DNA of 64,000 bases from Azospirillum brasilense. GTDB lineage: Bacteria; Pseudomonadota; Alphaproteobacteria; Azospirillales; Azospirillaceae. The translations under genes and the position numbers were made by a program. The notes below the pieces were generated by a model. It did not search any database and was not told where the DNA came from. It was given only the letters and a program-made list of their open reading frames with translations. Positions 37,853-48,049 of this stretch are shown here, piece after piece; the stretch's first letter is position 1; the number at the start of each line of letters is the position of its first letter. The DNA is taken from positions 1,252,001 through 1,316,000 of the forward strand of contig NZ_CP059450.1 of the NCBI RefSeq assembly GCF_022023855.1. Reading direction: 5' to 3'.

Positions 37853-38623
37853 ATGAGTTCGGTCCGCAAATTCCTGTTCGACGAATCCTTCGACGTGGAC
37901 GCGCCGCCGCGCCGCCAGCTCCAGGCCGACGACGACTATTTCGACAACATCCCCCTACCGGAACCTGAGCCCGAGCCGGAACCGGAGCTGCCGCCCGAGC
38001 CGCCGCCCCCGGTGTTCGGCGAGGCCGATCTGGCCGCCGCCCGCGCCGCCGGCTTCGCGGAGGGCGAGACCGCCGGAAAGTCGACGGGCTACGGCAAGGG
38101 CTTCGTGGACGGCAACAACGCCGGCCGCAAGGACGGCTACGAGCAGGCCCGCGTCGAGATCGAGGCGACGGTGCAGGCGCGGATCGCCAACGCGCTGGAA
38201 ACCGTCGGCAACGGCGTGCAGCATCTGCTGAACGAGCATTACGCCACCAGCGCCCAGCGGGCCGACCAGCCCGTGCACATCGCCCTGGCCATCGTCCGCA
38301 AGCTGATGCCGGAGCTGGCGCGGCGCGGCGGGCTGATGGAGGTGGAAGGGCTGGTGCGCGCCTGCCTGACCGACCTGATCGACGAGCCGCGCTTGGTGGT
38401 GCGCGTCGCCGACGACATGGTGGACGCGGTGCGCGAGCATCTGGATCAGGTGATCGCGGCCCGCGGCTTCGGTGCCAAGCTGATGGTGGTGGGCGATTCC
38501 GGCCTCGCGCCGGGAAGCTGCCGGATCGAATGGGCCGAAGGCGGGGTGGAGCGGGACACCGCCGGCCTGCTCGCCCAGATCGAACGGCGGATGGCCGGCC
38601 TGCTGGAGGCGCCGCCGGGCTGA
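37853..38623 (+). CDS. fliH: Flagellar export regulator FliH (FlbE-like)
   Basis: A 256-aa protein that regulates and anchors the FliI ATPase at the export gate. The N-terminal ~50 residues are acidic and Pro/Glu-rich (PEPEPEPELPPEPPPP). Then comes a Gly-spaced coil (AARAAGFAEGETAGKSTGYG and similar GxxxG repeats typical of FliH) and a C-terminal domain (ALAIVRKLMPELARRGG...). By position it equals flbE of the Caulobacter fliF-fliG-flbE-fliN-flbD operon. Confidence 0.85.
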   Translation: MSSVRKFLFDESFDVDAPPRRQLQADDDYFDNIPLPEPEPEPEPELPPEPPPPVFGEADLAAARAAGFAEGETAGKSTGYGKGFVDGNNAGRKDGYEQARVEIEATVQARIANALETVGNGVQHLLNEHYATSAQRADQPVHIALAIVRKLMPELARRGGLMEVEGLVRACLTDLIDEPRLVVRVADDMVDAVREHLDQVIAARGFGAKLMVVGDSGLAPGSCRIEWAEGGVERDTAGLLAQIERRMAGLLEAPPG

Positions 38624-38687
38624 CTCCCCGGCGGACCGATTGCGGCGGACAGGATTTTCAAGGTTCTAAGGGCTTCTGGAGACTTCG

Positions 38688-39017
38688 ATGGCCAAGGACA
38701 GCTTCTCCCTCGACGAGTTGGACGGCGGCGGCCGCAGCGACATTGCGGAGTATGAGACCGGCCTGGGTCCAGCCAAGGATCTGGAAGCGGTCTACGACAT
38801 CCCCGTCCAGATCTCCGCCGTGCTCGGCAAATCGACCATGCAGGTCAGCCAGCTGCTCAAGCTCGGGCGCGGCGCGGTGGTGGAGCTGGACCGCAAGGTC
38901 GGCGAGGCCATCGACATCTACGTGAACAACCGTCTGGTCGCCCGCGGCGAGGTCGTGGTCGTGGAAGACCGGCTGGGCATAACCATGACCGAAATCATCA
39001 AGTCGGACCGCGGATGA
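38688..39017 (+). CDS. fliN: Flagellar motor switch protein FliN
   Basis: A 109-aa C-ring protein. The SpoA/FliN domain fills residues 33-105: YDIPVQISAVLGKSTMQVSQ, then LLKLGRGAVVELDRKVGEAI and IYVNNRLVARGEVVVV. It takes part in switching of rotation and in docking FliH. Its stop overlaps the motA start (ATGA). Confidence 0.95.
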   Translation: MAKDSFSLDELDGGGRSDIAEYETGLGPAKDLEAVYDIPVQISAVLGKSTMQVSQLLKLGRGAVVELDRKVGEAIDIYVNNRLVARGEVVVVEDRLGITMTEIIKSDRG

Positions 39018-39880
39018 GCCTCACACGAGACAGCGCTGAAGCGTCCCGCCGGGGTGGGCGTTCCGCCCGTCCGCGCGGCGGGGTGGACGTGGCGACGCTG
39101 GTCGGTCTGGCCGCCGCCGCCGTGGTCATCTTCGTCGCCATGGCGTCGGGCGGCAGTCTGCGCGCCTTCGTCGACCCGCCGTCGCTCATCATCGTGCTGG
39201 GCGGCACACTGGCGGTCACCACCGCCTCCTTCTCGCTGCCCGACGTGGCCATCGCGTGGCGCGACGCCGGGGCGGTGCTGATCCACCGGACCAGCGACCC
39301 GCGCGGCGTGGCACGGCAGGTGCTCCTACTCGCCGAGGCGGCACGGCGCGCGCCGGAAACGCTGCGCAACGTCCTGCCGGAGCTGAAGCACGAGTCCTTC
39401 CTGCACCGGTCCGTCACTCTGGTGGCCGAGGGGCTGCCACCCGACGACATCGAGCGGATGCTGATCGGCGAGGTCGAGGCGTCGGGCGCCGGCAAGGTTA
39501 AGAGCGCCGGCGTGCTGCGCCGCGCGTCGGAGGTGGCGCCGGCCATGGGGCTGATCGGCACGCTGGTCGGTCTCGTCCAGATGCTGGGCAGCCTGAACGA
39601 CCCGTCGAGCATCGGCCCGGCCATGGCCTTGGCCCTGCTGACCACCTTCTACGGGGCGGTGCTCGGCAACGTCGCGCTCGCCCCGCTGGCCGCCAAGGTG
39701 GAGCGGACGGCGGAGGAAGACGCGCTCGTCAAGACTCTCTACACCATCGGCGCGGTATCCATCGCGCGTCAGGAAAATCCGCGGCGTCTGGAAATGCTCC
39801 TGAACGCCGTTCTTCCGCCTGGAAAGCGGATTCAGTACTTCGACCGGGACTCCGACCGGGGTTCTCCGAGGGGAGCGTAA
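39014..39880 (+). CDS. motA: Flagellar motor stator protein MotA
   Basis: A 288-aa MotA/TolQ/ExbB-type proton channel subunit. Four hydrophobic segments: VATLVGLAAAAVVIFVAMAS and SLIIVLGGTLAVTTASF near the N-terminus, and MGLIGTLVGLVQMLG with LALLTTFYGAVLGNVALAPL near the C-terminus. A long cytoplasmic loop between them carries the charged residues that touch FliG. The pattern VDVATLVG...FVDPPSLIIVLGGT is that of motility MotA/PomA rather than TolQ. No motB is nearby. Confidence 0.87.
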   Translation: MSLTRDSAEASRRGGRSARPRGGVDVATLVGLAAAAVVIFVAMASGGSLRAFVDPPSLIIVLGGTLAVTTASFSLPDVAIAWRDAGAVLIHRTSDPRGVARQVLLLAEAARRAPETLRNVLPELKHESFLHRSVTLVAEGLPPDDIERMLIGEVEASGAGKVKSAGVLRRASEVAPAMGLIGTLVGLVQMLGSLNDPSSIGPAMALALLTTFYGAVLGNVALAPLAAKVERTAEEDALVKTLYTIGAVSIARQENPRRLEMLLNAVLPPGKRIQYFDRDSDRGSPRGA

Positions 39881-39881
39881 G

Positions 39882-41396
<1,515 letters not shown>

Positions 41397-41431
41397 TCCG
41401 CTGATCGGAGGAAAGGCGGAGGAGCGGCGGC

Positions 41432-43597
41432 ATGGCACTGACCGAACACAATCCTGGAGCGCGAACGGGCGGCGGCGGCAACATGTCCGCGCTGACCGAC
41501 ATGGTGGCCGTCGCCAAGGGGGCGCTGAAGCGCGGCGACCTCATCATGGCGGCCGGCATCATGCTGATCGTCGTAGGGCTGATCCTGCCACTGCCGCCGA
41601 TGCTGCTCGACATGATGCTCGGGCTGAACGTCACCATCTCGATCCTGATCCTGATGGTGGTGCTGTTCATCGAGAAGCCGCTGGAGCTGTCGTCCTACCC
41701 GACCATCCTGCTCATCACGACGCTGCTGCGCCTGTCGCTGAACATGGCGTCGACCCGCCTGATCCTGACGCAGGGGCACGAGGGAACCTCCGCGGCGGGC
41801 CATGTGATCGAAGCCTTCGCCGGCTTTGTCATGGGCGGCGACTTCATCATCGGCGTGATCGTCTACGCGATCCTGACGATCGTGAACTTCAAGGTCATCA
41901 CCGCCGGTTCGGGCCGCATCGCCGAAGTGGCGGCGCGCTTCACCCTGGACGCCATGCCCGGCAAGCAGATGGCCATCGACGCCGACCTGTCCGCCGGCAT
42001 GATCGACGAGACCACCGCCCGCGCCAAGCGCAAGGAGCTGGAGGACGAAAGCGCCTTCTTCGGCTCCATGGACGGTGCGTCGAAGTTCGTGAAGGGCGAC
42101 GCCGTCGCCGGCCTGATGATCATGTTCATCAACATCATCGGCGGCGTGTCGCTGGCGGTCCTGCGCTACGACATGCCGATCCTGCAGGCGCTGGACACCT
42201 TCACCAAGCTGACCATCGGCGACGGACTCGTCTCGCAGATCCCGGCGCTGGTCATTTCCATCTCCGCCGGCTTCCTGGTGTCGAAGGCCGGCACCGGCGG
42301 CTCCACCGACAAGGCGGTGGTCGGACAGCTCACCAATCACATCAGCGCGCTCGGCCTGTCGGCGGGCGCCATTACCCTGTTGGCGCTGATGCCGGGCATG
42401 CCGATGCTGCCCTTCCTGCCGGTGATCGCCGCCGTCGGGGCCGCCGCCTGGTATCTGCCGAAGATGCGCGCGAAGAAGGAGGCGGAGGAGGCGGAGGCCG
42501 CCGCCGCGGAGGCCGCGGGCATGGGCGGGCCGGGCGGCGGAGCTGCTCCGGTGGCCGACGAGCCGATCGCCACGGCGCTGGCCATCGACCTGATCCGGCT
42601 GGAGCTGGGCTACGGCCTGCTGTCGCTGATCAACCAGCCGCAGGCGGGCAGCCACCGGCTGACCGACCAGATTAAGGGCCTGCGCCGTCAGATCGCCGGC
42701 GAGGTCGGCTTCGTCATGCCGGCGGTGCGCATCCAGGACAACCTGCAGCTTCCGCCCAATTCCTACATCATCCGCGTCAAGGAGATCGAGGCGGGGCGCG
42801 GCGACATCCGCCCGAACATGCTGCTGGTCATGGACCCGCGCGGCGAGGCGATGAGCCTGCCCGGCGAGCAGACGGTGGAGCCGACCTTCGGCCTGCCGGC
42901 CATCTGGATCGAGCCGGGCTACCGCGAGGAGGCGCTGTTCAAGGGCTACACGGTGGTCGACCCGTCCACGGTCATCACCACGCACCTGACCGAACTCATC
43001 AAGGACAACATGCCGGAGCTGCTGTCCTTCACCGAGACGCAGAAGCTGCTGGACGAGCTGGACAAGGAACACCAGAAGCTGATCGCCGACGTGGTGCCGG
43101 CGCAGATCACTGTGGGCGGATTGCAACGGGTGTTGCAGAACCTGCTTGCAGAACGGGTTTCGGTACGCGATCTTGCCACCATTCTGGAGGGCGTGTCCGA
43201 GGCGGCAAGCCAAACCCGCAGCATCACGCAGATCACCGAACATGTGCGCACGCGCCTGGCGCGGCAGATCTGCGACGCGAACATCAACGAGATGGGAGTC
43301 ATCCCGCTCGTCACCCTGTCCCCCGAGTGGGAGCAGGCGTTCGCGGAATCGCTGGTGGGCGACGGCGACGACCGGCAACTGACGATGGCGCCGAGCCGGC
43401 TTCAGCAATTCATCACTTCGGTCCGCCAAACCTTCGAGCGACACGCCATGATGGGCGAGACCCCCGTCCTGTTGACCAGCCCCCTGATCCGTCCCTTCGT
43501 CCGCTCGATCGTCGAGCGGTTCCGGCCGGCCACCGTGGTGATGTCGCAGAACGAGATCCACCCCAAGGCGCGGATCAAGACCCTGGGGCAGATCTGA
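41432..43597 (+). CDS. flhA: Flagellar export gate protein FlhA
   Basis: A 721-aa integral membrane protein of the flagellar type III export gate. About eight transmembrane helices fill residues 40-350 (LIMAAGIMLIVVGLILPLPP, ILILMVVLFIEKPLELSSY...). The FHIPEP-type signature region includes RFTLDAMPGKQMAIDADL. The ~350-residue cytosolic domain binds export substrates and chaperones. GAGGAG precedes the ATG. Confidence 0.96.
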   Translation: MALTEHNPGARTGGGGNMSALTDMVAVAKGALKRGDLIMAAGIMLIVVGLILPLPPMLLDMMLGLNVTISILILMVVLFIEKPLELSSYPTILLITTLLRLSLNMASTRLILTQGHEGTSAAGHVIEAFAGFVMGGDFIIGVIVYAILTIVNFKVITAGSGRIAEVAARFTLDAMPGKQMAIDADLSAGMIDETTARAKRKELEDESAFFGSMDGASKFVKGDAVAGLMIMFINIIGGVSLAVLRYDMPILQALDTFTKLTIGDGLVSQIPALVISISAGFLVSKAGTGGSTDKAVVGQLTNHISALGLSAGAITLLALMPGMPMLPFLPVIAAVGAAAWYLPKMRAKKEAEEAEAAAAEAAGMGGPGGGAAPVADEPIATALAIDLIRLELGYGLLSLINQPQAGSHRLTDQIKGLRRQIAGEVGFVMPAVRIQDNLQLPPNSYIIRVKEIEAGRGDIRPNMLLVMDPRGEAMSLPGEQTVEPTFGLPAIWIEPGYREEALFKGYTVVDPSTVITTHLTELIKDNMPELLSFTETQKLLDELDKEHQKLIADVVPAQITVGGLQRVLQNLLAERVSVRDLATILEGVSEAASQTRSITQITEHVRTRLARQICDANINEMGVIPLVTLSPEWEQAFAESLVGDGDDRQLTMAPSRLQQFITSVRQTFERHAMMGETPVLLTSPLIRPFVRSIVERFRPATVVMSQNEIHPKARIKTLGQI

Positions 43598-43640
43598 TGC
43601 AGGCCATGACGAACCAGTGTGACGGGCGGGGAGCGAGCCG

Positions 43641-44702
43641 ATGCGGCTGAAGTCGTTCCACGCCAAGTCCATGTCCGAAGCCATGCGCATGGTCCGCCAG
43701 ACGCTGGGCGACGATGCCATCATCGTCGCCACGCGCGAAGAGGACGGCGGCGGCGTTCGCGTGACCGCGGCGGTGGAGGACGACGATCTGCAGATGGCGC
43801 AGGTCCGCACGGCCCAGCCGACCCGGACCTCCCGCCCCGTGGTGGTGGTCGAGGAGGAGCCGGAGATCGACGTGGGCGAGGTGGTGGCCGACGTGCTGCA
43901 CCGCCACGGCGTGCCCGCAGCCCTGGCCGAGCAGTTGATCGACGCCGCCGCCGGGCTGGACACCGACGACCCCGCGCTGGCGCTGGGCGCAGCACTCGAC
44001 TCCATGTTCACCTTCAGCCCGCTGCAGGACCGGCGCGGCGGCAACAAGCCGCTGATCCTGGTCGGCCCGCCGGGCAGCGGCAAGACGCTGATCGTCGCCA
44101 AGCTGGCCGCCCAGGCGGTGTTCCGCAAACGCTCGGTCGGCGTGATCACCACCGACACGGTTCGCGCCGGCGGCATGGAACAGTTGGCCGCCTTCACGCG
44201 TCTGATGAAAATCAAACTGGCGACGGTGGAAGACCCCGACGCGCTCGCGGGCGCGTTCGAGGTCAGCCGCGGCGCCGACGTCGTCCTGGTGGATACCGCC
44301 GGACGCAACCCCTACAACCGGGAAGACATGGCCGACCTCAAGGCCCTGCTGTCCGCCGGGGTGGCCGAGCCGATCCTCGTGCTGCCCGCCGGGCTGGACG
44401 CCATGGAAGCCGCCGACATCGCCCAATCCTTCAAAGCGCTGGGCGTGCGGCGGATGCTGATCACCCGGCTCGACATGGCGCGTCGGCTGGGCAGTCTCCT
44501 GGGCACCGCGCACCGCGCGCGGATGGCCTTCTGCAACGCCAGCGTTTCCTCCAAGGTGGCCGAGGGACTGACACCGCTGAACCCGGTGGCCTTCGCCCGC
44601 CTGATGATGCCCGCCGAGGACAAGGCGGCGCGCAACCGGCCCAAACCGGCGGCTCCCGCCAAGACCAAAGCCGTTCGTTCTTCGTCGAGGACCATCCCAT
44701 GA
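43641..44702 (+). CDS. flhF: Flagellar biosynthesis GTPase FlhF
   Basis: A 353-aa SRP54-type GTPase that sets the polar site of flagellar assembly. The N-terminal B region (MRLKSFHAKSMSEAMRMVRQ) is FlhF-specific. The NG domain has P-loop LVGPPGSGKT, DTVRAGGMEQLAAF and the G3 motif DTAGRN, with the last helices less conserved. Its stop overlaps the flhG start (ATGA). Presence of flhF with flhG argues for a polar flagellum whose number is controlled. Confidence 0.94.
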   Translation: MRLKSFHAKSMSEAMRMVRQTLGDDAIIVATREEDGGGVRVTAAVEDDDLQMAQVRTAQPTRTSRPVVVVEEEPEIDVGEVVADVLHRHGVPAALAEQLIDAAAGLDTDDPALALGAALDSMFTFSPLQDRRGGNKPLILVGPPGSGKTLIVAKLAAQAVFRKRSVGVITTDTVRAGGMEQLAAFTRLMKIKLATVEDPDALAGAFEVSRGADVVLVDTAGRNPYNREDMADLKALLSAGVAEPILVLPAGLDAMEAADIAQSFKALGVRRMLITRLDMARRLGSLLGTAHRARMAFCNASVSSKVAEGLTPLNPVAFARLMMPAEDKAARNRPKPAAPAKTKAVRSSSRTIP

Positions 44703-45493
44703 CCGATCCGGTGTTTCCGGCCGCCCTCAAGAACGTTCACCCGCTGCGCGGTGCCAACGTCATCGCCGTGGCCAGTGGAAAGGGCGGCGTCGGCAAGACG
44801 TGGTTCTCGATCACGCTCGCCCACGCGCTGACCAAGATGGGCAAGAACTCGCTGCTGTTCGACGGCGACCTCGGGCTCGCCAACGTCGACATCCAGCTCG
44901 GCTTCCAGCCCAAGAACGATCTCGGCGCGGTGATCAACGGCGACGTGACGCTGGGCCGCGCGGCCCAGCGTTACACCGAAGGCGGCTTCGACATCATCGC
45001 CGGCCGCTCCGGCTCGGGGACGCTCGCCCAGCTGCCGAGCCAGCGCCTGTCCGGCCTGCGCAACGATCTGATGGAGCTGGCGCGGCGCTACGACTGCGTC
45101 ATCATGGACATGGGCGCCGGTGTGGACCGTACGGTGCGCACCCTGTCCGGCCCGGCCGGGACGACGCTGGTGGTGACGACGGACGAGCCGACCTCGCTGA
45201 CCGACGCCTACGCCTTCATCAAGCTGACCCACGCCACCAACCCCACCGCCGACCTGCGCGTCGTGGTGAACATGGCGCAGAGCGTGAAGGACGGCGAGCG
45301 CACCTACGGCACCATCCTGAAGGCCTGCCAGAACTTCCTGAAGTACAAGCCCGCGCTGGCCGGCATCATCCGCCGCGACCTGAAGGTGCGCGACGCCATC
45401 CGCAACCAGTCGCCGCTGTTGACCCGCTCGCCCAGCTCCGACGCTGCGCGGGACGTGTTGGCCATCGCCCAGCGGCTGCTCAACGGCCAGTAA
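44699..45493 (+). CDS. flhG: FlhG/FleN-type MinD-like ATPase
   Basis: A 264-aa ParA/MinD-type ATPase that limits flagellar number and works with FlhF. The deviant Walker A is ASGKGGVGKT, the switch I Asp is in LLFDGDLGLANVDIQLG, and MDMGAGVDRTVRTLSGPA is the switch II region. A short N-terminal extension of about 20 residues resembles the activation helix that stimulates FlhF in homologues. An 8-bp gap separates it from the FliK-like gene. Confidence 0.9.
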   Translation: MTDPVFPAALKNVHPLRGANVIAVASGKGGVGKTWFSITLAHALTKMGKNSLLFDGDLGLANVDIQLGFQPKNDLGAVINGDVTLGRAAQRYTEGGFDIIAGRSGSGTLAQLPSQRLSGLRNDLMELARRYDCVIMDMGAGVDRTVRTLSGPAGTTLVVTTDEPTSLTDAYAFIKLTHATNPTADLRVVVNMAQSVKDGERTYGTILKACQNFLKYKPALAGIIRRDLKVRDAIRNQSPLLTRSPSSDAARDVLAIAQRLLNGQ

Positions 45494-45501
45494 GTCCGGA
45501 G

Positions 45502-47556
45502 ATGGGGGGCGCCCTTCCACCCCCGGCCGCCGGTGCGCCCGCCGCCCCGGCGGCGGCCACCCCCACGCCCGCCCCGGTGGCGATCGCCGAGGGCACGGTC
45601 AAGGCCCTGCCGGAGCGCTTGCAGGACATCGCCCGCCCGGTGGTGCTGACCGGCACCGTCGTCGGCACCTCACCGGAGGGTCTGGCCCGCGTGCGGACAC
45701 AGGCCGGCGAGGTGCTTGTGCAAACACCGACGCCGCTGCCCGCCGACAAGCCGGTGACGCTCCAGATCACCCCGGCGCAGGTGCTTCTGGAACAGGCCCA
45801 GGCCGCGTCGACCGACCCCGCCGCGCCCTCCCCCATACAGAGCCTCGCGGCGAAGGTTCTGGTGCTGACCCAGGGCACTCCCTCGACCACCACACCAAGT
45901 GTGCCGACCTCCGGCGGGCCGGCGCCGGCCGTTCCCGGCCAGACCGGAGCGACGTCCCCTCAGGGTTCGGCCCCTCAGGGTTCGGCGACACCGGTGGTGA
46001 TCCTGCCCAGCCCGGCGTCCACCACGCCGATGGTGGGACCGGCGGGCCAGCCGCTCCCCCTGCTGCTGCCCGGCACCATCGTTCCGGCGCTGGTCATCGC
46101 CGCGGCGCCGAAGCCGCCGGCTCCGCCCGGTGCGGCCCCGACCCTGCCCGGCCAGCCCACCGTCACGCCAGCGCCGCCCCCCCTTCCCGTCACGGACGGC
46201 GGCAGCGGCCAAGCCCCGGCACCGACACAGGCCGGCCAGCCCAACGCGGCCCCCGCCCCTCCGCAGGCGCCGCCCACGCCTTCGGGCGCATCGCCGCTCC
46301 CCGGCAAGCCGATGCTCGACAGCGCGGTGGAACTCGGCGGCGACGCGGCGCATCCCGGCGGGGATATGCCGGAGCCCGCCTCCCCCACAAAACCGCCCCC
46401 CGCGAAGCCTGCCGGGGAACCGGTTCTGACCCAGGGCGGCACCGTCGCCCTCAAGATCCTGACCGTCACGCCCCCGCCGGACCAGCCGCAGGCCGCCCCG
46501 CCGGACGATGGGTCTTCGCCACCGGATAGCCAGAACGCCGGCAACCCGTCCCGCAGGGACGGCGCCCCGCCCCAGCCCCCGGCGGCACCGCAATCGGCCC
46601 CTGCCCCGCCCCGCGGCACTGCAACTCCGACCGCAGCGCCCACGATGCCCAGTGTGGACCCCGGCGCCTCCCCGGCAACGCCGGAGACGCCCGACGGGCC
46701 ACTGCTGAAGGGCACGGTGGCCGGCAGCACGTCGCAGGGCCAGCCGATCCTCGCCACGCCGCAGGGCATGCTGGCGCTGAACGTTCAGGCGAGCCTGCCG
46801 CAGGGCAGCGCCGTCACCGCCGTCCTGACCGACCCGGCCAAGGCGCTCCAGACCGCACCGCCCCCGCTCGCCACGGAACCGGGGCCGCTGAGCGAACGGG
46901 ACTGGCCCGCCATGCGCCAGCTCCTGAGCGCCCTGGCCGGGGTGGACCGCTCCGCCGCGCAGGCGTTGATCGGCACTGTGATGCCGCAGCCGAACCGCAA
47001 GCTGGGCGCGGCAATGAGCTTCTTCCTGTCGGCGATCCGCGGCGGCGACGCCCGCGGCTGGCTGGGGGAGGACGCCGCCTCGGCCCTGGAGAAATCCGGC
47101 CAGGGAAGCCTGCTGTCCCAGCTGGAGCGCGAGTTCCGCAGCCTCCAGCAGCAGGCGGGCGATCCCCTGCCCGGCGACTGGCGCCCCTACACCCTGCCGA
47201 TGATGGACGCCAACGGGCTGCTGCCGATCAAGCTGCACATCCATCCCATAAATTCGGAAGAGGACGGCAAGACGGGCCGCAAGGGCGGCGACAAGGGGAG
47301 CCGCTTTCTGCTCGACCTGGATCTCAGCCGTCTCGGTCCGATGCAGCTCGACGGGCTGGTGCAGCCCAACCGGTTCGACCTGATCCTGCGCAGCCATACC
47401 CCGCTCACCCCGGAGATCCGCCTGGACCTGATCCAGATTTTCGCGGACAGCATCCGCGCCGTGGGCTACATCGGCGGCCTGTCCTTCCAGTCCGGCGCCA
47501 AATGCTGGGTCAAGCTGACCCGCGTCGGGGCCGGGGGCAGCAGCTACACCGCCTGA
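45502..47556 (+). CDS. Pro/Ala-rich FliK-like protein
   Basis: A 684-aa protein dominated by a ~400-residue low-complexity stretch rich in Pro, Ala, Gly, Thr and Gln. A structured N-terminal part (EGTVKALPERLQDIARPVVL) and a C-terminal domain (RFLLDLDLSRLGPMQLDGLV, PLTPEIRLDLIQIFADSIRAVG) are left. The layout and the C-terminal pattern (leading LxxLGxxxLD) resemble FliK, which measures hook length and switches export specificity. No sequence match beyond that can be claimed. A 15-bp tandem repeat at 45956-45985 encodes PQGSA twice. GGAG precedes the ATG. Confidence 0.65.
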   Translation: MGGALPPPAAGAPAAPAAATPTPAPVAIAEGTVKALPERLQDIARPVVLTGTVVGTSPEGLARVRTQAGEVLVQTPTPLPADKPVTLQITPAQVLLEQAQAASTDPAAPSPIQSLAAKVLVLTQGTPSTTTPSVPTSGGPAPAVPGQTGATSPQGSAPQGSATPVVILPSPASTTPMVGPAGQPLPLLLPGTIVPALVIAAAPKPPAPPGAAPTLPGQPTVTPAPPPLPVTDGGSGQAPAPTQAGQPNAAPAPPQAPPTPSGASPLPGKPMLDSAVELGGDAAHPGGDMPEPASPTKPPPAKPAGEPVLTQGGTVALKILTVTPPPDQPQAAPPDDGSSPPDSQNAGNPSRRDGAPPQPPAAPQSAPAPPRGTATPTAAPTMPSVDPGASPATPETPDGPLLKGTVAGSTSQGQPILATPQGMLALNVQASLPQGSAVTAVLTDPAKALQTAPPPLATEPGPLSERDWPAMRQLLSALAGVDRSAAQALIGTVMPQPNRKLGAAMSFFLSAIRGGDARGWLGEDAASALEKSGQGSLLSQLEREFRSLQQQAGDPLPGDWRPYTLPMMDANGLLPIKLHIHPINSEEDGKTGRKGGDKGSRFLLDLDLSRLGPMQLDGLVQPNRFDLILRSHTPLTPEIRLDLIQIFADSIRAVGYIGGLSFQSGAKCWVKLTRVGAGGSSYTA
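45956..45985 (+). repeat. In-frame 15-bp tandem repeat
   Basis: Two perfect copies of CCCCTCAGGGTTCGG (45956-45970 and 45971-45985), encoding a repeated Pro-Gln-Gly-Ser-Ala unit in the low-complexity part of the FliK-like gene. Confidence 0.95.
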
Positions 47557-47570
47557 CGAACCTGGACGCC

Positions 47571-47933
47571 ATGCACCGTCGCGAATGTCTGACCACCGCC
47601 GCCAACCCGGACGCCCGCCACGATTATCTGGTGGAGCTGCACGGGGAACCGGCGCCCGGCACCCGCCTGACCCTGCGCTACGTCCCCGACCGCGCGGTCG
47701 TGACGCCGGACGGCGTCGCCGCCTATCTCGGCGCCCTGTCCGGCACCGCGGCGACCGCCGGACCAGAGGCGCTGGCCATCGCCGTGCTCGACGACCTGAA
47801 CAACGAGCTGATCCCCCGCTGGGTGGAGGTCACGGTGGAGCGGACCCTGCCCGTCCCCCAGCGTGTGGTCATCGAGGACCGCCAGCCCGGTTGGGACAAC
47901 CCGCATCTGTTCGCCCGGATGCGGCGCGTCTGA
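47571..47933 (+). CDS. Short QueF-like (T-fold) protein
   Basis: A 120-aa protein, not a known flagellar one. The segments RLTLRYVPDRAVVTPDGVAA and AIAVLDDLNNELIPRWVEV resemble the QueF/preQ0-reductase pattern (YIPD...L..YL...ILDDL....PRW.EV). CLTTAANPD near the N-terminus lines up, with a one-residue insertion, on the QueF catalytic Cys and Asp region (CPxTxxPD). The usual ~45 residues before the Cys are absent. It may be a minimal QueF relative or an unrelated T-fold protein with a new role. It follows the FliK-like gene by 14 bp. Confidence 0.6.
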   Translation: MHRRECLTTAANPDARHDYLVELHGEPAPGTRLTLRYVPDRAVVTPDGVAAYLGALSGTAATAGPEALAIAVLDDLNNELIPRWVEVTVERTLPVPQRVVIEDRQPGWDNPHLFARMRRV

Positions 47934-48049
47934 TCCTCCGATCCCCGCCTCGCCCGTCGTCCAGCATGGCTGCACCGCGCCACGTCACAGCTTTCGCCGC
48001 TTGATTTCCTCAACCCGCATGAGAATAAAGCGGGTCGGCTGGTGCGTGG

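Noticed and set aside
48013..48035. 6-bp hairpin just upstream of the diguanylate cyclase
   Set aside because: Short stem with an 11-nt loop and no T-run; neither a terminator nor a recognisable riboswitch.
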